Shown piece after piece: positions 35,224 to 43,846 of a DNA stretch of 64,000 nt (its first letter is position 1; every line of letters starts with the position of its first letter). The stretch is from an uncultured Bacteroidales bacterium. Lineage in GTDB: Bacteria; Bacteroidota; Bacteroidia; Bacteroidales; Muribaculaceae. The translations under genes and the position numbers were made by a program. The stretch spans positions 62,001-126,000 of the forward strand of contig CACYRK010000003.1 of NCBI GenBank assembly GCA_902776835.1, read 5' to 3'. The notes beneath the pieces are model-generated. The model was not told the origin of the DNA. It did not search any database and was given only the letters and a program-made list of their open reading frames with translations.

Positions 35224-36855
35224 ATGAAAAATATAGCGAAATATGCAATGATACTGGCGGCCACCGTGGCCCTGACCTCGTGTAACGACTGGCTGACCGA
35301 GGACACTCCCGGCGTGACCAAGCGCGGCGACTACATCACCAGCGCCGAGACGGCAACCGAGGTTGTCAACGCCGCCTACGTGCCGCTGATGTGGGAGTAT
35401 GGCAACTCAACGACCTACTATTCCGAGTGGTTCATTGGCGACATCGTCAGCGACGACGCTCTGAAGGGCGGACAGAACCTGAGCGATATGGCCGATGCCT
35501 ACGACATGGAGAACTTCAAGACCAACACCAACAATAAGTTGCTGCTGGGCTTCTTCCGCGCTCAGTGGCAGGGCGTGCAGCGTGCCAACCTGGCCATCGA
35601 GAGCGTCAACGGCCTGGCCCTCGACGACTCCTTTACCCAGGAACTCAAGGACCGCCTCATCGCCGAGGCAACCTTCTTGCGCGCCATGTACTACTTCAGG
35701 CTCGTGAGGGTGTACGGCGGCATGCCGCTCATCGACTATGTGGTGGAGAGCAGCGCACAGTGGAACCAAGAGCGCGCCACGCGCGACGCCACGCTGCAAT
35801 TCATCATCCGCGACCTGGAGGCCTGCGTCGAGGTGCTGCCGCTCAAGTCGAAGTATCCTATCGACGACATGGGCCGCGCCACACGCGGTGCCGCACAGGC
35901 CATGCTGCTCAAGGCCAACCTGTACCGCGCCGGATTCCTGGCGCAGGAGGGCGGCGACGCCACAGCGGCCTATCGTGAGGCCAAGAAATGGGGCGAGGAG
36001 ATTATGAGCACCAACGAGTATGACCTGGTGCCCAACTACTTCGACCAGTTCTTGCTGGCCGGCGAGAACGGCAAGGAAAGCGTCTTCGAAATCCAGTATA
36101 CCGAGGACGGCCGCAGCGACTACGGCGAGGGCGAGGGCTTCACCTTAGGCACCTTCGTGGTGATTATGCAGCGCCCGCGCACCACGCTCTTCAGCCAGGA
36201 GGGCTGGGGCTTCGACCGCCCGTCGTGGAACCTCTACAACGAGTATGAGGAGGGCGACCCGCGGCGCGACGCCACAATCCTCAACCCCACCGAGCAGCAA
36301 ATCGAGGATGCCGGCGGCAACGTAATCAACTATCAGGGCAACTACCTGCACAACCGCAAGTATGCCATGTACACCGACGGCACCACGGTCACCATGCCTT
36401 ACTACAACCTTACGCACCACACTCGCGGGCCCATCAACAACAAGGTGATTCGCTACAGCGACGTGCTGCTGATGTATGCCGAGGCGTGCGTCGAACTTGG
36501 CGACCTGCCGGCAGCCAAATTGGCTCTGAACCGTGTGCGCAGCCGCGTTGGCCTTCCCGCCTTCCCCTATAGCGCCACCATTCAGGGCGCCACGGTCACC
36601 TACGGCGACAACGCCAACGACCTGCGCGCCGCCGTGCGCCATGAGCGCCGCGTGGAACTGGCCATGGAGGGCCACCGCTGGTTCGACCTGCTGCGATGGG
36701 GCATAGCAAAGCAAACTATGGATGCCTACTTCGCTCAAGAAGCACCCGAGGTACGAGCCGAGGCGGCAGCATTCCAAGTGGGCAAGCATGAACTAATGCC
36801 TATACCGAGTGATGAAATTCTGCTGAGTGGCATCAGTCAGAATCCTGGATATTAA
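35224..36855 (+). CDS. SusD/RagB-type outer-membrane glycan-binding lipoprotein
   Basis: The 543-residue protein has a lipoprotein signal with the acylated cysteine at residue 20 (ATVALTSCNDW). The TPR-rich SusD fold is recognised from ATFLRAMYYFRLVRVYGGMPL, RGAAQAMLLKANLYRAGFL and the late RHERRVELAMEGHRWFDLLRWG. These proteins form the lid on the SusC barrel and bind the sugar. It follows the SusC gene by 48 bases. A 225-base gap with an imperfect long inverted repeat separates it from the next gene. Confidence 0.96.
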   Translation: MKNIAKYAMILAATVALTSCNDWLTEDTPGVTKRGDYITSAETATEVVNAAYVPLMWEYGNSTTYYSEWFIGDIVSDDALKGGQNLSDMADAYDMENFKTNTNNKLLLGFFRAQWQGVQRANLAIESVNGLALDDSFTQELKDRLIAEATFLRAMYYFRLVRVYGGMPLIDYVVESSAQWNQERATRDATLQFIIRDLEACVEVLPLKSKYPIDDMGRATRGAAQAMLLKANLYRAGFLAQEGGDATAAYREAKKWGEEIMSTNEYDLVPNYFDQFLLAGENGKESVFEIQYTEDGRSDYGEGEGFTLGTFVVIMQRPRTTLFSQEGWGFDRPSWNLYNEYEEGDPRRDATILNPTEQQIEDAGGNVINYQGNYLHNRKYAMYTDGTTVTMPYYNLTHHTRGPINNKVIRYSDVLLMYAEACVELGDLPAAKLALNRVRSRVGLPAFPYSATIQGATVTYGDNANDLRAAVRHERRVELAMEGHRWFDLLRWGIAKQTMDAYFAQEAPEVRAEAAAFQVGKHELMPIPSDEILLSGISQNPGY

Positions 36856-36878
36856 CCCAGGTTTTACCTGGACTCTGG

Positions 36879-36986
36879 GTTGCACGGTCGAAGCGTGCTT
36901 CGATGACTCGAAGAACACCGCGTGTTTTTATATTCTGAGTTCAAAACGATGTTCCACTGCATCGAATCGCGCCTCGACCATGCAAC
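36879..36986. repeat. Imperfect long-loop inverted repeat after the susD-like gene
   Basis: GTTGCACGGTCGAAGCG (36879-36895) pairs, with two mismatches, with the sequence 36970-36986, whose complement is GTTGCATGGTCGAGGCG. A small hairpin (CCAGGTtttACCTGG) precedes it. It may attenuate or process the transcript between susD and the binding-protein gene. Confidence 0.45.
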
Positions 36987-37080
36987 ACATTCAATAGTCC
37001 CGATGGGGACAAAGAATGATTACTGCTTACGAAAATGAATTAATCCTTTATATTCACTTTTTTAAAAAAACAGTTTTACA

Positions 37081-38700
37081 ATGAAAAAATTCTTTACTTT
37101 AGCAGCAATGCTGCTGGCAGTGGCCAGCATGGCAAGCGCACAGTTTGTCACCAAGGCTCTGTATGAAAACGAGGACCTTGAACAAATTCCCACCTTCGAT
37201 TGGGGCAAGGCAAGCAACTTTGTGCCCATCGCAGTGAGTGGCAGCGTGTTTGAGGCTATGGATCAACTCGGCATCCAACTTGACCTGGGCGTGAACGACG
37301 TGAATCGTCACTTGTATGTCTGGGAGGGCACCTATGTCGGCATCGACGGCAGCGGTATCAACTCGTTCGGCATGGAAGAGAGCCACATCGCTCTCGAGGT
37401 GACATCCGAAGGCTGGAGCGGACTGGGCTTCATCGACGACAATGGAGTAGACTTTAGTTTCCTCGACGACAGTTACGTGCTCCACTTCGCTATCCGAAGC
37501 ACCGACAACGTCAGCCACGCCTTTGGCTTTGGTAAGGCAGCGTTCACCGTTGGCGGCACGGCATTTGTCGATAACGGCAAAACCTACAAAGTGCTGGGCG
37601 ACTTCCCCCGCGATGGCGAGTGGTACTACTACGACATCCCTTACAGCGTGCTCAAGCAAGTGGCTCCCGGCGGCATTGTCTTCCCCGAGGAGAAGGGTGG
37701 CATCACCAATTATGTCGACAACTTCCTGTGGATTCTCTCGGGTGGTGTGCAAGGCACAAAACTCGAAATCGACAACATCTTCTTCTACAAGGACAACACT
37801 ATTGAGGTTGAGGAACCCGCTTACTACCTGATTGGCTCGTTCAACGGTTGGGACCAAGAGACCCAGGTTGAAATGACCAAGGGCGAGGATGGCAAGTACA
37901 CCATCACCCAGGCTATGGATGCCGGCGCTGAGTTCAAACTGCGCGACGGCGAGGGCAACTGGATTGGCGCTAACAGCGACGGCAACTTCATTGTCACCAA
38001 GGAGCAAGTTGAGAATGGCATCCCTATCAACATGCAGGTAGATGGCGGCATGAACCTCCAAATCCCCGTGGCTGGTACTTGGACCATCACTCTCGATCCC
38101 GATCCCATGACTCTGGTCATCTCTGGCGAGTGGGTTGAGGAACCCGCCGAAGATCCCGATGTGTACATCCTGGGTAACGTGGTTGGCAACTGGGATCCCT
38201 CAGTGGGCACATTGATGGAGAAATTCGAAGATGGCATCTATGACATCGAAATCGACCTGGTTGACGCTTACGAGGGCTACAGTTACTTCAGTTTCACCAC
38301 CAAACTCGCCGATCCCGAGAGCAACGATCCTTGGGGCGACATCGCTCCCTACCGCTTCGGCGCAGTGAGCGAGGGCGACTTCCTGTTCACTCCGGAAATG
38401 GATGGTGAGCCCATCTCGCTGACCTATACCAACGGCCAGGCAATCAAGGCTCCCGCTGGCAAGTATGTGATGTCGCTCTTCCTCAATGACATGCAACTCT
38501 ATATGAACCGCATCATTGAGAATAAGCCGGGCGATGTCGACGGCAGTGGCGAGGTCGACGGTAACGACCTGAACATGCTCATCAACATCTTGCTGGGCAA
38601 GGACAATGACGACCACGGCGGCCGTGAAAACGTTGATGGCCAAGGTGGCGTCGACGGTAACGACCTGAACGCACTCATCAACATCTTGCTGGGCAAGTAA
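37081..38700 (+). CDS. Secreted glycan-binding protein with SusE/F-like modules and dockerin-like tail
   Basis: The 539-residue protein has a signal peptide cut near ASA-QF and no lipobox, unlike most surface glycan-binding proteins. Residues 25-240 form a beta-rich N-terminal domain. Then come two SusE/SusF-like modules: YYLIGSFNGWD from about 248, and VYILGNVVGNWD from about 361 with YSYFSFTTKL. The last 57 residues are two calcium-loop/helix repeats (DVDGSGEVDGNDLNMLINIL and NVDGQGGVDGNDLNALINIL) like a type I dockerin. The repeats are almost identical also at the DNA level. Its position after SusCD marks it as the glycan-capturing protein of the locus. Confidence 0.8.
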   Translation: MKKFFTLAAMLLAVASMASAQFVTKALYENEDLEQIPTFDWGKASNFVPIAVSGSVFEAMDQLGIQLDLGVNDVNRHLYVWEGTYVGIDGSGINSFGMEESHIALEVTSEGWSGLGFIDDNGVDFSFLDDSYVLHFAIRSTDNVSHAFGFGKAAFTVGGTAFVDNGKTYKVLGDFPRDGEWYYYDIPYSVLKQVAPGGIVFPEEKGGITNYVDNFLWILSGGVQGTKLEIDNIFFYKDNTIEVEEPAYYLIGSFNGWDQETQVEMTKGEDGKYTITQAMDAGAEFKLRDGEGNWIGANSDGNFIVTKEQVENGIPINMQVDGGMNLQIPVAGTWTITLDPDPMTLVISGEWVEEPAEDPDVYILGNVVGNWDPSVGTLMEKFEDGIYDIEIDLVDAYEGYSYFSFTTKLADPESNDPWGDIAPYRFGAVSEGDFLFTPEMDGEPISLTYTNGQAIKAPAGKYVMSLFLNDMQLYMNRIIENKPGDVDGSGEVDGNDLNMLINILLGKDNDDHGGRENVDGQGGVDGNDLNALINILLGK

Positions 38701-38715
38701 GACTCACTCTTTAAC

Positions 38716-38754
38716 GAGCAGGGTGTGGGACGCACCCCACCCTGCTCTTTTTTT
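38716..38754 (+). terminator. Terminator between the binding-protein and GH128 genes
   Basis: GAGCAGGGTG (38716-38725) and CACCCTGCTC (38738-38747) form a 10-bp stem followed by seven T. Partial read-through would lower GH128 expression relative to the SusCD part. Confidence 0.8.
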
Positions 38755-38785
38755 CCCTCATTACTTACTTCTATTTTTTTGAACG

Positions 38786-40252
38786 ATGAACAAGCAAGCG
38801 ATTATCTTTACCATGCTGGCACTGGTAACCCTGGGACTGGTGGCACAACCGCCTCGCAGTTACAAGCGCGGTGTGAGCGAGAATAACTTCACCCGGGCCG
38901 AGGAAATCAACTCGCTGGCTCGCGGTGTCACCTGGTTCTACAACTGGGGCAACTTGCCCAACTCGCCCATTGCTGGCGTTGTGGGCCCCGGCACCGACAT
39001 GGAATATGTGCCGATGATTTGGAGCGCCAACTTCGACGAGGCGCGCCTGCGGGCCTACCTCACCGAGCATCCGGGCGTGAAATACCTGCTGGGATACAAC
39101 GAGCCCAACTTCAGAGCGCAGGCCAACATGACCCCCGACAGCGCGGCAGCACTGTGGCCCATCGTTGAAAAAATCGCCGAGGACTTCAACCTCAAGCTTG
39201 TGGCACCGGCTCTCAACTACTCGGGCGAGGCTCTAAGCGACGGCAAGGTCTATCAGCCAAACGAATGGATGGACGCCTTCCTCGCGGCTTATCCCGAAGC
39301 ACACTTCGACTATCTGGCGTTGCACTGCTACATGAACAGCAACGTCGGACAAATTAACTACGTGGAAAACTTTGCCAAGCGATATGGCAAGCAGGTGTGG
39401 CTCACCGAGTTCTGCTCGTGGGAGGGCAACGTCGACTCGCTATCGCAGCAAGCCGCCATGGCTCTGAAAATCCAAGACCTGGAACTCAGCCCTTATGTGT
39501 ATCGCTACGCATGGTTTAAGGCTAAAGGCACCAACTCAGTACCCTACTACCGACTGCTCATCACGCCCAACGTGATTACACACCAGCCGCCCATCGGCAC
39601 ACTGAGCGGCGCCGGACAAATCTACACCTACATGTCGGCTTTCGACACCACATACTACTGGCGGGCCACCGACGTGATTCCCGCAAAGGACTATGTCTAC
39701 AGCAGCGCCATCACCATCGGCTTGAACACCGACACTGAGAGCGACGTGAAACTGCAACTCAACTCGTTTGACGTGTATTCCTTCACCGACTATCTTATCG
39801 ATGTGCCCACTACCGGCAAATACTCGATGCTGCTGCGAAACACCAATTATAAATTCCTCTATGCTCCGCAAATCAACGTTATCGTCGACGACGTTGTGGT
39901 GGCCCAGTCCAACCTGCCCACTACAGCCAACGGCGACAGCGACATCGACAGCAAGTGGAAAACGCATACCATCCAAAACATCCAACTCACCGCCGGCAAG
40001 CACCGCCTGCGCCTGCGCAGCAACCGCAGCACCACGTGCAAACTGGGTTGGTTCCAATTTGTGCTGCAAACCATACCGGGCGACGTTAACGGCGACGGCA
40101 GTGTCGACGGCAACGACCTCAACGACCTGATTAACGTGGTGTTGGGCAAGACCAGCGCCGACACATTCGACGGCCGCGCCAACGTTGACGGCCAGGGTGA
40201 CATCGACGGCAACGACCTAAACATGCTCATCAACATCCTCCTGGGCAAGTAA
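38786..40252 (+). CDS. GH128 glycoside hydrolase with CBM-like domain and dockerin-like tail
   Basis: The 488-residue secreted enzyme has a signal peptide (to about residue 21) and a GH128 (Asl1-like) TIM barrel at about 25-280. The acid/base glutamate is probably E106 in LGYNEPN and the nucleophile E208 in WLTEFCSWEG. Characterised GH128 members are beta-1,3-glucanases. Residues 285-425 form a beta-sandwich resembling a CBM6-like domain (KHRLRLRSNRSTTCKLGWFQ at its end). The last 58 residues are a dockerin-like double loop (DVNGDGSVDGNDLNDLINVV and NVDGQGDIDGNDLNMLINIL). It closes the SusCD locus and should cut the polymer outside the cell or in the periplasm. Confidence 0.85.
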   Translation: MNKQAIIFTMLALVTLGLVAQPPRSYKRGVSENNFTRAEEINSLARGVTWFYNWGNLPNSPIAGVVGPGTDMEYVPMIWSANFDEARLRAYLTEHPGVKYLLGYNEPNFRAQANMTPDSAAALWPIVEKIAEDFNLKLVAPALNYSGEALSDGKVYQPNEWMDAFLAAYPEAHFDYLALHCYMNSNVGQINYVENFAKRYGKQVWLTEFCSWEGNVDSLSQQAAMALKIQDLELSPYVYRYAWFKAKGTNSVPYYRLLITPNVITHQPPIGTLSGAGQIYTYMSAFDTTYYWRATDVIPAKDYVYSSAITIGLNTDTESDVKLQLNSFDVYSFTDYLIDVPTTGKYSMLLRNTNYKFLYAPQINVIVDDVVVAQSNLPTTANGDSDIDSKWKTHTIQNIQLTAGKHRLRLRSNRSTTCKLGWFQFVLQTIPGDVNGDGSVDGNDLNDLINVVLGKTSADTFDGRANVDGQGDIDGNDLNMLINILLGK

Positions 40253-40270
40253 GCCACTACATTTCATTTC

Positions 40271-40340
40271 AAAAAGCGCAAAATAACCACTTACCGTCGA
40301 GTATTTTTCATTTTTACTCGGCGGTAAGTCGCTTTTTCCT
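40271..40340 (+). terminator. Terminator at the end of the glucan locus
   Basis: ACTTACCGTCGAGT (40289-40302) pairs with ACTCGGCGGTAAGT (40316-40329) with one wobble. AAAAAGCG (40271-40278) and CGCTTTTT (40330-40337) extend the stem outward. Confidence 0.7.
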
Positions 40341-40381
40341 CTTTTAGCCCAATTCGGTCATTAGGAATGGAAACAAATCAT

Positions 40382-40389
40382 TAACTTTG
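40382..40389 (+). promoter_or_regulatory. -7 element of the BspA-like gene
   Basis: TAACTTTG lies 73 nt before the start codon. The bases just upstream (40346-40364) resemble one end of the MITE-like element at 61701-61890, so the promoter may sit beside a remnant of it. Confidence 0.45.
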
Positions 40390-40462
40390 TGCCTTGGATT
40401 GGAATAAGCACCCATAGGGATTGGTGTTGTTTAATGTTTGACTTTTTATCTTATACAAAATC

Positions 40463-41149
40463 ATGCCGCATATAATAGAATATACCGAGGAGATTGAAGA
40501 GCATGGATGGTGTCAACAGGAACCAGCATTGGCAGCAGGCGACAAGTATCTGCATGAGGTAGAAGGGAAGAAACGTCTGCGCATTGTGCTGTCGGTTCAC
40601 TTCGACAAGTATGTCTGGGAAGATGTGGCGCAATGGACGACCACGATACAGGAATACTTTGAGGAGGAATATATGCTCTGTTCTCTCTCAATCTATACTG
40701 ATGAAAAGAACAAGGAAGAGATAACCGTGTTTGTCGCTGACAATATGATGGGAGTGCTCACTTGCGACAAAGACAAAGTGCGTGGCACGGTTGTTGTCCC
40801 AAACCATATTGGGGACATAGATGTCCGAGGCGTGGCGCCATTCGGCTTCTACAACTGCAAGAATTTGACGAAGGTAAGCTTTACCCATTTTGTTGTCATT
40901 GCCTACGAGTATGCCTTTGCCAATAGTGGTGTCAGAGAGTTTTTCTGCGGCTATGGCATGCCGGTCATGCTACACCGCACCGCCATCGATGGTTGCAAAA
41001 ATCTTGACACATCGAACGAGGAACTATGCGAGACATCGGCCTACCGAAACTTCATTTTGCGCAGTGGCAGAACTTTTCGCGAGCACGAAGAAGAATTATT
41101 TCGCATGCATTTTCTTGACCACAAAGCACCTGCACCCGACCATGATTAA
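40463..41149 (+). CDS. Short BspA-type leucine-rich-repeat protein
   Basis: The 228-residue protein has no signal peptide. Residues 1-105 are not recognised. Residues 110-165 carry about two BspA/LRR_5 repeats (VVVPNHIGDIDVRGVAPFGF, YNCKNLTKVSF, YEYAFANSGVREFF), in which a phenylalanine and an asparagine recur at fixed places. Long BspA proteins are surface adhesins, but this short, leaderless form is probably cytoplasmic and may be a fragment-like or exchange-prone relative. The base composition is lower in GC than the neighbouring genes, which suggests transfer. Function unknown. Confidence 0.65.
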   Translation: MPHIIEYTEEIEEHGWCQQEPALAAGDKYLHEVEGKKRLRIVLSVHFDKYVWEDVAQWTTTIQEYFEEEYMLCSLSIYTDEKNKEEITVFVADNMMGVLTCDKDKVRGTVVVPNHIGDIDVRGVAPFGFYNCKNLTKVSFTHFVVIAYEYAFANSGVREFFCGYGMPVMLHRTAIDGCKNLDTSNEELCETSAYRNFILRSGRTFREHEEELFRMHFLDHKAPAPDHD

Positions 41150-41154
41150 GAGAG

Positions 41155-41182
41155 TGCACACTGTATAATGCACACTGTATAA
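41155..41182. repeat. Perfect 14-bp direct repeat
   Basis: TGCACACTGTATAA occurs twice in tandem between the convergent BspA-like and rnhB genes. Confidence 0.7.
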
Positions 41183-41208
41183 TGCCTGCCCTTTGATTTT
41201 CGAGGGCT

Positions 41209-41814
41209 TTAATCCAGGTTGTCGAAGAGGGTGGGTTGTTCCAGCAGTTGGAAGGTCATGCGGTGGTGTGGCGTGGGGCCATAGGCGGCGATGGCGGCGC
41301 GATGGTCGCGCGTGGGATAGCCCTTGTTGCGGTCCCAGCCATATTGAGGAAATTCCGTGGCGAGGTTGCGCATGAACTCGTCACGGTGTGTTTTTGCCAG
41401 CACGCTGGCGGCAGCGATGCTCATCATCTTGCCGTCGCCCTTGACGATGGTGGTGTGCGGAATGTCGTGGTAGGGGTAGAAGCGGTTGCCGTCGATGAGC
41501 AGCGCTTCGGGGCGCACCGTCAAGGCGTCGATGGCGCGGTGCATCGCCGTGATTGACGCACGCAGGATGTTGATGCGGTCGATTTCTTTGGGCGACACCA
41601 TCGCCACGGCCCACGCCACGGCCTCGCTCTCGATGATGGGGCGCAACTTGTCGCGCTGACGCTCGGTGAGTTGCTTGCTGTCGTTGAGCAGTTCGTTATG
41701 GAAGTCGGGCGGCAGAATCACGGCGGCGGCGGTCACCGGACCGGCCAGGCAGCCGCGACCAGCCTCGTCGCAGCCGGCCTCGATGCGCCCTTCGACTAAA
41801 TAAGGTTGTAGCAT
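41209..41814 (-). CDS. rnhB: Ribonuclease HII
   Basis: The 201-residue enzyme removes RNA from RNA-DNA hybrids, including single ribonucleotides misinserted during replication. The active-site signature is [14 protein letters not shown] near the N-terminus, with the third acidic residue in LLIDGNRF and the [21 protein letters not shown] block (key part: [10 protein letters not shown]). It is the last gene of a four-gene minus-strand operon, nine bases after the esterase gene. Confidence 0.95.
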   Translation of the reverse strand: MLQPYLVEGRIEAGCDEAGRGCLAGPVTAAAVILPPDFHNELLNDSKQLTERQRDKLRPIIESEAVAWAVAMVSPKEIDRINILRASITAMHRAIDALTVRPEALLIDGNRFYPYHDIPHTTIVKGDGKMMSIAAASVLAKTHRDEFMRNLATEFPQYGWDRNKGYPTRDHRAAIAAYGPTPHHRMTFQLLEQPTLFDNLD

Positions 41815-41823
41815 GCTATTTTC

Positions 41824-42636
41824 TCAATTTTCGACACGCAGGGGCGACTCGCGTTTCATCATCTCGCGATAGGCGTTCGACATGTAGGTCTGCGTGATGT
41901 CGAGGTCGCGGTTCACGGGCCGGTTCTTGTCGCGCAGGGTGTGCGCCATGAGCCAGTCGTAGGTGTCCTTCATATAGAAGATACGTGCCAGCGCGCCATG
42001 CGAAGCGCCGGGCAGCCAGTCGTAGCGCAGACGCTTGTCGAGGTGCGCCGCCTGCAGCGCGTTAACCACCACTTTCGACTCGCGGATGCCCACCGCGCGG
42101 TCGCCGGTGCCGTGGATAATCCACAGCGGCAGGCGGCCCAGCCCGGTCTGGTCCTTGAGGTAACAGCCGCCACACAGCGCCATGGCGGCGGCAATCTTGT
42201 CGGGATATGTGCCCGCCATGTCCATGGTGCCGTAGCCGCCCAGGCTCATGCCGAGCACGTAGACGCGTGTGGTGTCCACCTGGTAGTGTTTCTTGGTCCA
42301 CTCGAGCACATCGTTGATTTTGCGCGGATTCCACGCGCCGCCGGGGTTTTGCGGCGCAAGCACGATGGCGGGCAGATACATGCCCTTCTCTATCGCGTCG
42401 AGAGTGCCGTAGCGGCGCACCTGGCTCAGGTTATGGCCACACAGGCTGGCACCATGCAGAAAGATGATGACCGGCAGGCGGCCGGGCATCACCAGTTCGG
42501 GGTCGGGTGTGTACACCCAAAAGTTGTAGCCGCCGGGCACTACGCCACGCTTGGCGGCAAGCAGGTCGTTCTGACCCCAGGCCTGCGCGGTGGCGAGCAG
42601 TAGCAGCAATAGTGCGAAAAGTGTCTTTTTCATCAT
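41824..42636 (-). CDS. Secreted alpha/beta-hydrolase esterase (PHB-depolymerase/esterase-D-like)
   Basis: The 270-residue protein has a signal peptide ending at AWGQ. The alpha/beta-hydrolase core shows the oxyanion segment IIFLHGASLCG, the nucleophile elbow GMSLGGYG (catalytic Ser), the acid in HGTGDRAVG and the histidine in GASHGALA. The layout matches secreted carbohydrate or feruloyl/acetyl esterases of the LpqC/PHB-depolymerase group. Substrate unknown. It is third in the operon spoU-like methylase, yccF, esterase, rnhB, an arrangement without a clear functional theme. Confidence 0.85.
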   Translation of the reverse strand: MMKKTLFALLLLLLATAQAWGQNDLLAAKRGVVPGGYNFWVYTPDPELVMPGRLPVIIFLHGASLCGHNLSQVRRYGTLDAIEKGMYLPAIVLAPQNPGGAWNPRKINDVLEWTKKHYQVDTTRVYVLGMSLGGYGTMDMAGTYPDKIAAAMALCGGCYLKDQTGLGRLPLWIIHGTGDRAVGIRESKVVVNALQAAHLDKRLRYDWLPGASHGALARIFYMKDTYDWLMAHTLRDKNRPVNRDLDITQTYMSNAYREMMKRESPLRVEN

Positions 42637-42665
42637 TATTTACTTTCCCGGCAACCTTGAAAATC

Positions 42666-43046
42666 TTATGCCGGTGTGATTTCGCGACCGAACGGCGTGA
42701 GGGCAATGTGAGCCAACTTCATGTGCTGCTTGCCAAACGGAGCACCGATGATCGTGATGTAAAACAACAAGCCGAACAGCCAGTGGCTGATGGCGATGGG
42801 CAGACCGCCCACAAAGAACCAAATAATGTTCATCAGCGTGTTCAGGCACCCGCTGGTGGGCTTGCGAGTGACCTTCTTGCCGAACGGCCACAACGCCAGC
42901 GACGCCAACTTGATTGTCTGCAGGCCGAAGGGGATGCCTATGATGGTAATCATCATGGCCAGGCTCGACATGACATAACCAATGGCAATCTCAATGCCAC
43001 CAAACACAAACCAAATGATGTTTCCTAAGAGTTTCATTTTCTTCAA
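42666..43046 (-). CDS. yccF: YccF-family inner-membrane protein
   Basis: The 126-residue protein consists of two similar halves. Each has NIIWF (NIIWFVFGG and NIIWFFVGG), hydrophobic helices, and IGxPFGxQxxKLA (IGIPFGLQTIKLA and IGAPFGKQHMKLA), which is the YccF domain pattern. Members are small membrane proteins of unknown function. It lies 44 bases after the methylase gene and 29 before the esterase gene. Confidence 0.9.
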   Translation of the reverse strand: MKKMKLLGNIIWFVFGGIEIAIGYVMSSLAMMITIIGIPFGLQTIKLASLALWPFGKKVTRKPTSGCLNTLMNIIWFFVGGLPIAISHWLFGLLFYITIIGAPFGKQHMKLAHIALTPFGREITPA

Positions 43047-43090
43047 TTTTTAAGTCATTGTTTGCGGTATGTCATGCAACAACCATGCCA

Positions 43091-43627
43091 TCACCCACCC
43101 AGAGCCATGCGCTGAAAGAAATGCCACAGCACAATGGCCACCGAATTGGCGATGTTGAGCGAGTGCTTGGTGCCTCGCTGCGGAATCTCGATGCAGCAGT
43201 CGCTGCTGTCGACCACGTCTTGCGCCACGCCTTTCACCTCGTTGCCGAATACCAGCGCATAACGCGCCGCGGGGTCGACGGTGAAGCGCTCCAGGCTCAC
43301 GCTGCCGTGCACCTGCTCCACACTGCATATCGTGTAGCCCTGCTCTCGCAGCGACGCCACGGCCTCGAGCGCGGTGGCATGGCGCGTCCACGCCACGGTA
43401 TCCTCGGCGCCAAGCGCGGTCTTGTGAATCTCGGGGCGCGGCGGCACAGCGGTGATGCCGCACAGGCACACCCGCTCCACCACAAAGGCGTCGGCAGTGC
43501 GGAATATGCTGCCCACGTTCATCTCACTGCGCACATTGTCGAGCACCACAGCCACACGCATCTTCTCGGCCTCCCGAAACTGATGGGCGTCGATGCGGTG
43601 CAACTCGAGCATGGTTTTTTTCTTCAT
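43091..43627 (-). CDS. SpoU-family RNA 2'-O-methyltransferase
   Basis: The 178-residue protein has the SPOUT knot motifs in order: VVLDNVRSEMNVGSIFRTAD (motif 1), LVFGNEVKGVAQ (motif 2) and CIEIPQRGTKHSLNIANSVA (motif 3). It is a TrmH/SpoU-like enzyme that methylates ribose in tRNA or rRNA from S-adenosylmethionine. I place the start at 43627; the ATG at 43645 lies upstream of the -7 element at 43633-43640, and a start at 43612 is also possible. First gene of the four-gene operon that ends with rnhB. Confidence 0.9.
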   Translation of the reverse strand: MKKKTMLELHRIDAHQFREAEKMRVAVVLDNVRSEMNVGSIFRTADAFVVERVCLCGITAVPPRPEIHKTALGAEDTVAWTRHATALEAVASLREQGYTICSVEQVHGSVSLERFTVDPAARYALVFGNEVKGVAQDVVDSSDCCIEIPQRGTKHSLNIANSVAIVLWHFFQRMALGG

Positions 43628-43632
43628 CAATG

Positions 43633-43640
43633 CAAAAGTA
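43633..43640 (-). promoter_or_regulatory. -7 element of the spoU-yccF-esterase-rnhB operon
   Basis: The minus-strand TACTTTTG lies directly before the chosen start at 43627, which would give a leaderless or very short-leader transcript. The -33 is unclear. Confidence 0.4.
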
Positions 43641-43808
43641 CACATTTTTTGTCAATGCGGCGCACTTTTGCCACCCCCAGTTGGGCATCTTTGTGATTTA
43701 TTGAGATATATCAACATTTGCGACAGCCAACAACATCACATAACGACAGCCCGCGACAGCCAAAGATGTGTTAAAAATCGCAAATCAAACACTTTTTTGC
43801 CCCCACAA

Positions 43809-43840
43809 TTTGGCCATATTGCTGAATTTATCTAACTTTG
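43809..43840 (+). promoter_or_regulatory. Full-consensus promoter with no downstream gene
   Basis: TTTG (43809-43812) and TAACTTTG (43833-43840) are 20 nt apart, as good as any in the window. No plus-strand gene follows for several kilobases; the next gene, at 44058-44981, is on the minus strand. Confidence 0.7.
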
Positions 43841-43846
43841 CACCGT

